This document shows positions 7,376-13,280 of a stretch of DNA of 13,280 bases, piece by piece. Positions within the stretch are counted from its first letter, which is position 1, and every line of letters begins with the position of its first letter. The notes below the pieces were generated by a model. That model ran no database searches. It was not told the origin of the DNA and saw only the letters and a list, made by a program, of their open reading frames with translations. The stretch is from positions 1-13,280 of the forward strand of contig JAICVV010000025.1 of the NCBI GenBank assembly GCA_025935155.1, given 5' to 3'. Origin of the DNA: Alphaproteobacteria bacterium. Its GTDB lineage: Bacteria; Pseudomonadota; Alphaproteobacteria; Micropepsales; Micropepsaceae. A program made the position numbers and the translations under genes.

Positions 7376-8607
7376 GGGCGCGCAGACCGGTCCGCGTGGC
7401 CGGCTGCCTGCCGGATTTGTTCAAGCATGTCTTTGGCGAAGCGCCGGCGGTCGAAGTCGCGCGCAAGCGCGAGGCTTCCTTGCGCCAATCGCGCTCTTAG
7501 CGATGAATCTCCGCAGAGTTCTGCGATTGCGCCGGCAAGCGCGTCAGGGTTTTCCGGGGGAACCACAAGGCCCGCGCCGTAGCGTTGCACAAGATCGGCG
7601 GATGCGCCTTCGGCGCTGACGATCATCGGTTTTCCCAGAGCCGCAGCTTCGAAAATCTTCGCTGGTAACGTGATCTGAATCTGCTTCGTCCGTTTCAGCG
7701 GAATCAGCACAATTTCTGAATGCCGCAGATACTCTTCCGCGGCAACGAGGGGCACGAGTCCAGTAAACGTAACATTCTTCAGCCGCAGTTCTTTGGCATG
7801 AGCGATCACCGCTTCACGCCGCGCGCCATCGCCTACGAACAGAAAATGGATATCGTTCGTCTTGAGGCGAGCTGCGGCGTCCACCGCCGTCTCAAGCCCC
7901 TGTGCCATTCCGTGTGTACCGACATAGGCGACGATAAACTTATTGCGGAGCGCTGGATCGGCGGCAGGGGGACCGCTTCGCCGCTCTTTGTCGAAGCGAT
8001 TAAGATCGACTCCGTTCGGAACGACGCCGATCTTTTCGTCTGGCACGCCGCGCGCCAGAAGGCCATTGCGTATTCCGGCACTGACTGCGACCACACGCGT
8101 GGCGTGACGGTAAAGCCGCTGTTCCAGCCGCGACAGCATCCGGATGAAAAGATTTTCTCGCATGACTCCCACATCCACAATGGATGCAGGCCACAGGTCG
8201 CGGACCTCCAGAATCCATGGTTTGTGCTTCACGGCTGCCAGCCACCAGCCGGCAACACCGGTCAGCAGTTGCGGCGAGGTAGCCACGATAACATCCGCCG
8301 AGCGAAACAGTCCGGCGGCGAAGCCCGAAGCGGCGAAGCTGAGAAAATCCAACGACCGCCGGAATACCCCTCGATTCGGCGCCATAAAAGTCCACACACG
8401 GACCACCTCGATGCCACTCATCCGCTCACGCTGATACGGGCGGTTTCTATATGGGGTTAAGGGAACGCCCGTGGGAAAATTAGGAATTGAAGTGATGACG
8501 GTGACATCCGCGCCCTCCGCAACCCACTCGCGCGCGTGCTCATAGGCCCGCAGAGCGGGACTGTTCGTTTCAGGCACGAAATTATCGGTGAGCAGAAGAA
8601 TGTGCAT
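7372..8607 (-). CDS. Family 4 glycosyltransferase, WbuB-like
   Basis: This is a 411-residue GT-B fold enzyme expected to transfer a sugar from a nucleotide donor to a lipid-linked glycan on the cytoplasmic face. The N-terminus MHILLLTDNFVPETNSPALR matches the start of WbuB-type GT4 proteins and fixes the ATG at 8607. Further motifs are EVRDLWPASI (about 134-143), VVPNGVDLNRF, YVGTHGMAQGLETAVDAA (start of the C-terminal Rossmann domain) and LPAKIFEAAALGKPMIV, the donor-binding region with its conserved Glu. A hydrophobic patch near 88-105 may associate with the membrane. The gene runs against its neighbours: its TAG shares CTAG with the export gene stop, and it is divergent from the dehydrogenase gene at 8831. 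WbuB itself is linked to N-acetyl-fucosamine transfer, but the actual sugar here is unknown. Confidence 0.9.
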   Translation of the reverse strand: MHILLLTDNFVPETNSPALRAYEHAREWVAEGADVTVITSIPNFPTGVPLTPYRNRPYQRERMSGIEVVRVWTFMAPNRGVFRRSLDFLSFAASGFAAGLFRSADVIVATSPQLLTGVAGWWLAAVKHKPWILEVRDLWPASIVDVGVMRENLFIRMLSRLEQRLYRHATRVVAVSAGIRNGLLARGVPDEKIGVVPNGVDLNRFDKERRSGPPAADPALRNKFIVAYVGTHGMAQGLETAVDAAARLKTNDIHFLFVGDGARREAVIAHAKELRLKNVTFTGLVPLVAAEEYLRHSEIVLIPLKRTKQIQITLPAKIFEAAALGKPMIVSAEGASADLVQRYGAGLVVPPENPDALAGAIAELCGDSSLRARLAQGSLALARDFDRRRFAKDMLEQIRQAAGHADRSARP

Positions 8608-8644
8608 TAACCGGCCGCAAACGAAGGGAATTTGATGGCAACAA
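8582..8644 (-). CDS. Possible 20-residue upstream ORF overlapping the glycosyltransferase start
   Basis: On the minus strand, GGAGGAGGA (8649-8657), the strongest Shine-Dalgarno-like run in this spacer, lies four bases before a TTG codon at 8644. From there a 20-codon frame runs out of phase through the glycosyltransferase ATG (8607) and stops at TAA 8582-8584. The glycosyltransferase start has no good ribosome binding site of its own, so the short frame could couple its translation. The product has no recognisable features, and this is speculative. Confidence 0.12.
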   Translation of the reverse strand: MLPSNSLRLRPVNAHSSAHR

Positions 8645-8830
8645 CCGGTCCTCCTCCGGCCGCCGCGCCGTAGAATTCGCTCCCCGTTGCCCGGAAGGGC
8701 AGGGCTTACTGCCCAGTTTGTGCCCCTTTGGCAATACTGTGGCGTTTTAGCAGGCTGCGCCCAATTCTGCTGTTGTACCAGCCAGTTCGCCTTGTTAGGG
8801 TGAGTCTTAGCGAGCAGCGGGGTTTAAGTT
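8608..8830. other. Divergent intergenic region with a short inverted repeat
   Basis: This 223-bp spacer separates the minus-strand glycosyltransferase from the plus-strand dehydrogenase and should hold both promoters. A perfect inverted repeat GGGCAG / CTGCCC (8697-8702 and 8709-8714, six-base loop) sits near its middle and could be an operator or a transcript hairpin. No T-run follows it, so it does not look like a terminator. I found no -35/-10 pair that I would defend on either strand. Confidence 0.4.
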
Positions 8831-9925
8831 TTGGATCAAAGCTCGGAGCAGGAAGGGCTCTCAAGCTCTATTCTCTTTGCGGGCACGGCGCGGCCCAAGG
8901 TTGCGGCCATCGGCTGCGGCCAGTGGGGCAAGAATATCATCCGCAACCTCTCGCAGCTCGGCGCTCTCACCGCGGTGAGCGATTTGGCGCATGGTGTCGC
9001 GTCGGAATTCTCCTCGCGATACGACGTACCGGCGCGCCAGTTCGATGAACTCCTTGAAGACGACGATATTGAAGCGATGGCGATCGCCACGCCGGCGGCG
9101 TTTCACGCAGTCCATGCGCGCAAGGCGCTCGAAGCGGGCAAGCACGTGTTCGTCGAAAAGCCGCTCGCGATGACCGTCCCTGATGGGCAGCTTCTTTCGC
9201 ATATTGCCCGCGAACGTCAGCGTGTGCTGATGGTCGGCCACGTGCTTCGCTATCATCCTGCAGTGCGCAAGCTGTTGAAGGAGGTGCGTTCCGGCAGGCT
9301 TGGCACGGTGCGCCACATCTATTCACGGCGGCTGAGCCTCGGACGCTTCCGGAGCGAGGAGGACGTGTTGTGGTCGCTGGCGCCACACGACATCTCCATC
9401 ATTCTGGCGATCTTCGGTGAGTTGCCCCAGCGCGTGTCTGCGCATGGGCGCCCGATTCTCAACGCCCACATCGCCGATATCGCCCGTGTGCATCTGGATT
9501 TCGCCAATGGCGTAACGGCTGACGTCGCGGTGTCCTGGCTGAATCCCGTGAAGGAGCACAAGCTGGTTTTGATCGGCTCGCGTGCCCAGGCGGTTTTTGA
9601 CGACACCGCGAAATGGTCGGAGAAATTGCAGATCTTCGACCATGGAATCGACATTTCGTCGGGCGCCGTCCGGGTCGTTCGCGCGGAGCCGGTGCTTGTC
9701 CGTCTCGAAGAAAAAGAACCGCTGCGCGAAGAGTTCACCCACTTCCTCTCCTGTGTTGCGGCGAGCAAAACCCCGCGCACGGACAGCGTGGAAGGGTTGC
9801 GCGTGTTACGGGTTCTCGAAGCGGCGGCAAGTTCGATGGCGCTCGGCGGCGAAACGGTCCGCACGCGCGCGGTTGCGGCGGCCGCGGCGGTAACACCGCT
9901 GGCAAGAGCGGTCGCGGTTAACTGA
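8831..9925 (+). CDS. wbpB: Gfo/Idh/MocA oxidoreductase, WbpB/WlbA-like UDP-GlcNAcA 3-dehydrogenase
   Basis: This is a 364-residue NAD(P)-dependent enzyme. By family knowledge WbpB/WlbA oxidises C3 of UDP-N-acetylglucosaminuronic acid, making the 3-keto sugar that an aminotransferase then uses. The Rossmann motif GCGQWG is at residues 28-33 and the family motif VFVEKPLA at 107-114. MVGHVLRYHPAV, LWSLAPHDISII (about 180-191, with the active-site-region His) and VSWLNPVKEHKLVLIG are all signatures of the WlbA/WbpB branch rather than of general Gfo/Idh proteins. The start must be TTG at 8831: TAA at 8825-8827 closes the frame just upstream, and no ATG or GTG lies before the Rossmann strand. Only a weak GGGG precedes it, which suggests inefficient translation. 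It leads the co-directional run with the acetyltransferase and 6-dehydrogenase genes, the partners expected for this pathway. Confidence 0.9.
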   Translation: MDQSSEQEGLSSSILFAGTARPKVAAIGCGQWGKNIIRNLSQLGALTAVSDLAHGVASEFSSRYDVPARQFDELLEDDDIEAMAIATPAAFHAVHARKALEAGKHVFVEKPLAMTVPDGQLLSHIARERQRVLMVGHVLRYHPAVRKLLKEVRSGRLGTVRHIYSRRLSLGRFRSEEDVLWSLAPHDISIILAIFGELPQRVSAHGRPILNAHIADIARVHLDFANGVTADVAVSWLNPVKEHKLVLIGSRAQAVFDDTAKWSEKLQIFDHGIDISSGAVRVVRAEPVLVRLEEKEPLREEFTHFLSCVAASKTPRTDSVEGLRVLRVLEAAASSMALGGETVRTRAVAAAAAVTPLARAVAVN

Positions 9926-9940
9926 CAATCCTCGCTCAAC

Positions 9941-9955
9941 GCTGACGGTGTCAGC
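9941..9955. repeat. Intercistronic inverted repeat
   Basis: GCTGAC GGT GTCAGC is a perfect six-base-pair inverted repeat with a three-base loop. It lies in the 68-bp gap between the dehydrogenase stop and the glycosyltransferase ATG at 9994. No T-run follows, so it is not a typical terminator. It might shape the mRNA or stabilise one cistron. Confidence 0.4.
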
Positions 9956-9993
9956 CGGCAACGGAGAAGCGTTATCGCGCCGAACGTGGTTTC

Positions 9994-11568
9994 ATGAAAA
10001 TTTGCATGATCGTTCATAACAACGGCACGCGCGATGGCCGGGTCATGCGGGAAGCGCATTCGCTCCGGCAGGCTGGCCACTCGGTGATCGTGGTGGGCAT
10101 CCCTGAAGGCGGCATCGCAATTCTCGATGAACAACTCCCCGACGGGGTACGCGTCATTCGCGTACCCTGCGAAAGGAGCCGCATCCAGAAAAACATCCTG
10201 CGCGCCGTTGCTCTGGCGCTCATCGCTTTTGCGGTGGGCTATGAAACATATCTGCTGTACGGGTGGGCGGCTTCCGCCGCAGTCCGGACGAACTGGCAAA
10301 TTACGGCACGGAGAGATCGCCTCCTGTTCAGTGCCGCTGTTCTGACTGCCGCTCTGCTTGCCCTTGCGTACCTCACTCGCTTCATCTCGCGGTGCATCCG
10401 GAATGGAATGGCGCAACGTAGGAGGAACGAAGACGGCCTCCGGCGGGAAATCATTTCTGAACCTGGCGAGCACCCGCTTGCGGCGGTATTTCCAGCGATC
10501 CGTTCCCGTATTCCGAACTGGCTTCCGGATTGGATGCTGGAGCTTCTGACGGCGCCGCTGGCTCTTCTGGGTACCGGCCTTCCGAACTTCTCGTCGTACC
10601 GGTACCGCTCACGGCGGCTCGCCTCCGCCGCGATCGGTCTTCGTCCTGACGCGGTCCACTGTCATGACTGTAGTGCGCTTCCCACCGGCTTCATGGTGAA
10701 GAAAGCATTACGCATTCCGCTCATCTACGATGCCCATGAAATTTACGAAGCCGTTGCGGCCCGCAGATTTGGAGCCACAGACTATTTTGCGCGCGTTCAC
10801 GCAAGATATCTGCCTTCGGTAGATGGGTTTGTGGCGGTGAACGACAGTGCGGCGCGCTATTATCGCTATTCATATCCTGCTGCTCCGCGGGCGATCGTCA
10901 TCCGTAACGCAACAGAACACACGCCCGCAGGCGCATATGATCGACGGCTGCATCGTGCGGCCGGGTTGCCGCTGGAGCAGCACATCCTTCTCTACCAGGG
11001 CGGATTCACGAAGCACCGCGGCCTTGAAACGTTGGTGCGGTCGGCCTCCTTGCTGCCGCGCGATTGGACTCTGGTGATGATGGGCAGTGGGCCTTTACTG
11101 GAGCCGCTAAAGGCGATCGGGTCAGACAGTAATTCAGCAGGCAAAGTTTGCTTCCTCGCGGCGGTGCCACCGGCGGAGTTGCTGTCGTGGACACAAGGCG
11201 CAGCGGTTGGGATCGTTCCCTATGAAGACACCGTTCTTAATCACTGGATCGCCACACCCAACAAGCTCTGGGAGTATCCGAATGCGGGCGTTCCGATGAT
11301 TGTGCAGCCCTTTGCTGAAATGCGGCGTATCGTCGAGAGTTACAACTGCGGGTGGGTCCTACCCGATACGTTCAGCGCCGAAGCCATTGCGAGTTTGGTG
11401 GCTTCGCTCACGCCGGAGATGATTGACCAGGCACGGGCCGGCTGCCGCCGCTTCATCGAAGCTGACAATTGGACGGTTTATAGCCGCCGGTTGCTTGAGC
11501 TTTATCGGACGCTCGAGGGGCAAACTCCGCCGCCCGGCCGCTCTGGCCGGGTCCAGATTACTGCATGA
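9994..11568 (+). CDS. Family 4 glycosyltransferase with an inserted membrane hairpin
   Basis: This is a 524-residue enzyme, about 100-150 residues longer than typical GT4 proteins. The N-terminus MKICMIVHNNGTRDGRVMRE is the usual first strand and loop of the acceptor domain and supports the start, though no close ribosome binding site is visible. Two hydrophobic segments follow (about 68-90 and 110-131), separated by a short basic loop, and then a basic stretch (RNGMAQRRR). The acceptor domain resumes with RPDAVHCHDCSALP and IPLIYDAHEIYEA (about 217-253). The donor domain has LLYQGGFTKHRGLETLV (332-348) and TPNKLWEYPNAGVPMIV (421-437), which includes the conserved Glu. It probably anchors in the inner membrane and adds one sugar of the repeat unit to an undecaprenyl-linked glycan. 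It sits between the dehydrogenase and acetyltransferase genes. Donor and acceptor are unknown. Confidence 0.88.
   Translation: MKICMIVHNNGTRDGRVMREAHSLRQAGHSVIVVGIPEGGIAILDEQLPDGVRVIRVPCERSRIQKNILRAVALALIAFAVGYETYLLYGWAASAAVRTNWQITARRDRLLFSAAVLTAALLALAYLTRFISRCIRNGMAQRRRNEDGLRREIISEPGEHPLAAVFPAIRSRIPNWLPDWMLELLTAPLALLGTGLPNFSSYRYRSRRLASAAIGLRPDAVHCHDCSALPTGFMVKKALRIPLIYDAHEIYEAVAARRFGATDYFARVHARYLPSVDGFVAVNDSAARYYRYSYPAAPRAIVIRNATEHTPAGAYDRRLHRAAGLPLEQHILLYQGGFTKHRGLETLVRSASLLPRDWTLVMMGSGPLLEPLKAIGSDSNSAGKVCFLAAVPPAELLSWTQGAAVGIVPYEDTVLNHWIATPNKLWEYPNAGVPMIVQPFAEMRRIVESYNCGWVLPDTFSAEAIASLVASLTPEMIDQARAGCRRFIEADNWTVYSRRLLELYRTLEGQTPPPGRSGRVQITA
11533..11551. repeat. GC-rich inverted repeat at the 3' end of the glycosyltransferase gene
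   Basis: CCCGGCC GCTCT GGCCGGG is a perfect seven-base-pair stem with a five-base loop, inside the last codons (PPGRSGRV region). The nearest T-rich stretch, TTTT at 11572-11575, is about 20 bases further on, so it is not a standard intrinsic terminator. It could slow ribosomes or act as an mRNA stabiliser between cistrons. Confidence 0.4.
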
Positions 11569-11634
11569 GAATTTTGCCCTTGCGCAGTAACGGCCGCACG
11601 GTTAGCCCTGTGATGTCAAATCAGATTCGTTCAT

Positions 11635-12207
11635 ATGACATCTCCGTTCTTTGCGCATCCTACGGCAATTATCGACAGCGGTGCCGAGGTCGGCGCGGGA
11701 ACCAGGATTTGGCACTTTGCGCACATCCTCTCCGGTAGCCGGATCGGAGAAGGCTGCGTCATCGCTCAGAATGTGATGATCGGACCGAACGTTCGCGTCG
11801 GCAACGGCTGCAAAATCCAAAACAATGTCTCGATTTACGAAGGCGTAACTTTGGAGGACGACGTTTTCTGTGGACCGAGCATGGTGTTTACCAATGTGTT
11901 GCTGCCGCGGGCGCATGTGAGCCGGAAGGCAGAGTTTCTTCCGACCGTCGTACGGCGGGGTGCCAGTATCGGCGCCAATGCGGTAATTGTTTGCGGGCAC
12001 ACGATCGGCGCGTACGCGATGGTGGGGGCAGGAGCGGTCATTACCCGCGATGTCCCCGCTCACGCTCTGGTCGCCGGAAATCCGGCCAGATTCCTCGGCT
12101 GGGTCAGCCGGAGTGGCGAACGGCTGGACCAGACAATGATTTGCAGTCGCAGTGGGGAACGCTATCGCCAGGATGGCGATTCGTTGGTTCTCATGGATGA
12201 AGTCTAG
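11635..12207 (+). CDS. wbpD: UDP-sugar N-acetyltransferase, WbpD/WlbB-like left-handed beta-helix
   Basis: This is a 190-residue hexapeptide-repeat acyltransferase, close to the usual length of WbpD/WlbB. By family knowledge it uses acetyl-CoA to acetylate the 3-amino group of UDP-GlcNAc3NA, giving UDP-GlcNAc3NAcA, in the cytoplasm as a trimer. GAGTRIWHFAHI (20-31), AQNVMIGPNVRVGNGCKIQN (44-63), YEGVTLEDDVFCGPSMVFTN (68-87) and GASIGANAVIVCGHTIGAYA (109-128) follow the family almost line by line. The C-terminal GNPARFLGW and the short CSRSGERYRQDGD tail are also characteristic. An in-frame TGA at 11611-11613 excludes a longer protein, so ATG 11635 is the start, though its ribosome binding site is weak. 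It follows the glycosyltransferase by 66 bp. The partner dehydrogenases flank it; the aminotransferase that makes its substrate is not in the window. Confidence 0.93.
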   Translation: MTSPFFAHPTAIIDSGAEVGAGTRIWHFAHILSGSRIGEGCVIAQNVMIGPNVRVGNGCKIQNNVSIYEGVTLEDDVFCGPSMVFTNVLLPRAHVSRKAEFLPTVVRRGASIGANAVIVCGHTIGAYAMVGAGAVITRDVPAHALVAGNPARFLGWVSRSGERLDQTMICSRSGERYRQDGDSLVLMDEV

Positions 12208-12218
12208 GCCCCCTATTG

Positions 12219-12251
12219 TTGGCAATCGATGACAAATGGAACTAGAGTTCC
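12219..12251 (+). promoter_or_regulatory. Candidate promoter overlapped by a 14-bp palindrome
   Basis: TTGGCA (12219-12224) and TAGAGT (12243-12248) are 18 bases apart and match the -35 and -10 consensus at five and four of six positions. The -10 box lies within GGAACTAGAGTTCC (12238-12251), a perfect six-base inverted repeat around AG. This arrangement is what a repressor operator would look like. A start near 12255 would give a leader of about 70 bases before the 6-dehydrogenase gene. It rests on pattern only. Confidence 0.35.
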
Positions 12252-12311
12252 CGGCAGCCACGGCCCCATGGGCAGGAAAAGGCCGGGTGCACGCGTAGCA
12301 TCAAGTGCAGT

Positions 12312-12317
12312 GGGGAG
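12312..12317 (+). promoter_or_regulatory. Ribosome binding site of the 6-dehydrogenase gene
   Basis: GGGGAG lies seven bases before the ATG at 12325. This is one of the better Shine-Dalgarno sequences in the run from 8831 and it fixes the start of the partial gene. It contrasts with the weak sites of the dehydrogenase at 8831 and the acetyltransferase. Confidence 0.6.
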
Positions 12318-12324
12318 TGGTTCA

Positions 12325-13280
12325 ATGAGATTGGGTGGGCAAGAAGAGGCTTTCGCGGCCGCACCGCTGGCCGAAGAATTGTCTCCGCGTGTAGCGCGTC
12401 TGGCAGCGTCGTTCCGTTCTGGAAACGCGACCGTGGGTGTCGTCGGTATGGGTTATGTCGGCCAGCCGCTGGCTATTACGGCCCATGAGAAGGGATTTCG
12501 CGTCGTCGGCTTCGACATCGATCCCGAACGTGTAGCAGCCCTCAACCGCGGTCACTCCACGATCCGCACAATCCCCGATGCGAAGATCGCCACTATGCTG
12601 CTCGACCGCCGTTTTCGGGCCAGCGCCAATCTCGCTGAAATTGCCGATGTCGATATTGTTGTAATTTGCGTCCCCACTCCCCTGAACAGATACAGGGAGC
12701 CCGATCTCAGTCACGTGCGCCGCACGGCCGAAGCCGTTGGAGAGGCGGTGCGGCTCGATCAGCTTGTGTGCCTGGAATCGACAACCTATCCGGGTTGCAC
12801 GATGGAGATCGTAAAGCCTGCATTGGAATCTAGCGGCCTGAAGGTTGGAAGCGACATTTTCGTCGCCTATTCGCCGGAGCGTGAGGATCCCGGTTCTGGA
12901 TTTCGCACCTCGGAGATCCCCAAGGTGGTTGGTGCAGACGACCCATCGAGCCGCCAGCTGGCAGAGGCGTTCTATGGGCAGCTGGTCCAGCACGTGGTGC
13001 CGGTCGCCAATATGGCGACGGCGGAGGCGGTGAAGCTCACCGAAAACATCTTCCGCTGCGTGAACATCGCGCTGGTCAACGAACTGAAGCACATCTTCGC
13101 GCACATGGAGATCGACGTCTGGGAAGTTATCGAAGCCGCCGCCACCAAGCCCTTCGGCTACATGCCATTTTACCCGGGCCCCGGTCTGGGCGGTCATTGC
13201 GTGCCGATCGACCCGTTCTACCTTTCCTGGAAGGCGCGTGAGCACGAAGTGCCTGCGCGTTTCATCGAATTGGCTGGCGA
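12325..13280 (+). CDS. wbpA: UDP-N-acetylglucosamine 6-dehydrogenase, WbpA-like (partial, 3' end missing)
   Basis: The first 318 residues of a nucleotide-sugar dehydrogenase are present; the frame is open at the window edge and family members run to roughly 430 residues. The enzyme class oxidises C6 of UDP-sugars to the uronic acid in two NAD+-dependent steps. Visible are the Rossmann motif GVVGMGYVGQPLA (38-50), ICVPTPLN (114-121), ESTTYPGC (151-158), SPEREDPG (183-190), the conserved Lys and Asn in AVKLTENIFR (Lys 237, Asn 241) and GPGLGGHCVPIDPFYLSWKA, with the catalytic Cys at residue 292. That last motif favours the UDP-GlcNAc/WbpA-type branch over UDP-glucose dehydrogenase. About 36 residues precede the Rossmann fold, somewhat longer than usual. 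In this context it would supply UDP-GlcNAcA to the WbpB-like enzyme encoded upstream. Substrate is inferred from motifs and neighbours. Confidence 0.92.
   Translation, partial: MRLGGQEEAFAAAPLAEELSPRVARLAASFRSGNATVGVVGMGYVGQPLAITAHEKGFRVVGFDIDPERVAALNRGHSTIRTIPDAKIATMLLDRRFRASANLAEIADVDIVVICVPTPLNRYREPDLSHVRRTAEAVGEAVRLDQLVCLESTTYPGCTMEIVKPALESSGLKVGSDIFVAYSPEREDPGSGFRTSEIPKVVGADDPSSRQLAEAFYGQLVQHVVPVANMATAEAVKLTENIFRCVNIALVNELKHIFAHMEIDVWEVIEAAATKPFGYMPFYPGPGLGGHCVPIDPFYLSWKAREHEVPARFIELAG

Noticed and set aside
8773..8801. Promoter TTGTAC-N17-TAGGGT before the dehydrogenase gene
   Set aside because: The spacing is right, but both boxes match the consensus poorly, with only three of six positions in the -35 box.
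9319..10473. Minus-strand open frame of 384 codons across the dehydrogenase and glycosyltransferase genes
   Set aside because: It is antisense to two genes with clear family motifs and its translation shows no recognisable domain.
11533..11551. Intrinsic terminator at the end of the glycosyltransferase gene
   Set aside because: The stem is strong, but it lies within the coding sequence and no T-run follows directly.
12322..13245. Minus-strand open frame of 307 codons over the 6-dehydrogenase gene
   Set aside because: The plus strand carries an intact WbpA-type protein with its catalytic Cys motif; the antisense translation is featureless.

Overview
The window is one chromosomal stretch from a GC-rich Gram-negative bacterium (roughly 60% G+C by eye). 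An outer-membrane type polysaccharide export protein, a FucP/GluP-type sugar transporter and the overall gene style fit a proteobacterium, most likely an alphaproteobacterium. That placement is an inference from protein style, not from a marker gene. No tRNA, rRNA, CRISPR array, insertion sequence or phage gene was seen.

Layout. (1) 125-592 (+) encodes a small J-domain protein with a separate N-terminal domain. (2) 656-4224 (-) is a two-gene carbohydrate-use operon: a secreted family 3 glycoside hydrolase, then a sugar/H+ symporter, joined by an ATGA start/stop overlap. (3) 4433-7375 (+) encodes a very large SLBB-domain polysaccharide export protein, divergent from the hydrolase. (4) 7372-8607 (-) encodes a WbuB-like family 4 glycosyltransferase. 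Its stop codon overlaps the export gene's stop codon in a shared CTAG. (5) 8831-13280 (+) is a co-directional run: a WbpB/WlbA-type nucleotide-sugar 3-dehydrogenase, a membrane-hairpin family 4 glycosyltransferase, a WbpD/WlbB-type N-acetyltransferase, and a WbpA-type UDP-N-acetylglucosamine 6-dehydrogenase that is cut by the window end.

How it fits together. The genes from 4433 onward look like part of an exopolysaccharide or O-antigen locus. WbpA, WbpB and WbpD are three of the four enzymes that convert UDP-GlcNAc to UDP-GlcNAc3NAcA (2,3-diacetamido-2,3-dideoxy-glucuronic acid), which WbpI can epimerise to the ManNAc3NAcA form. The required aminotransferase (WbpE/WlbC) is not in the window and is expected nearby, probably downstream. 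The two glycosyltransferases would build the repeat unit and the SLBB protein would export the polymer. The hydrolase/transporter pair is probably a separate catabolic unit that happens to be adjacent, though a role in recycling released sugar cannot be excluded.

The window does not show a clearly new system. The most unusual points are the roughly 150-residue low-complexity linker splitting the SLBB protein, the membrane hairpin inserted in a GT-B glycosyltransferase, a palindrome overlapping a candidate promoter before the wbpA-type gene, and a small signal-peptide-like ORF in the hydrolase/export divergent region.
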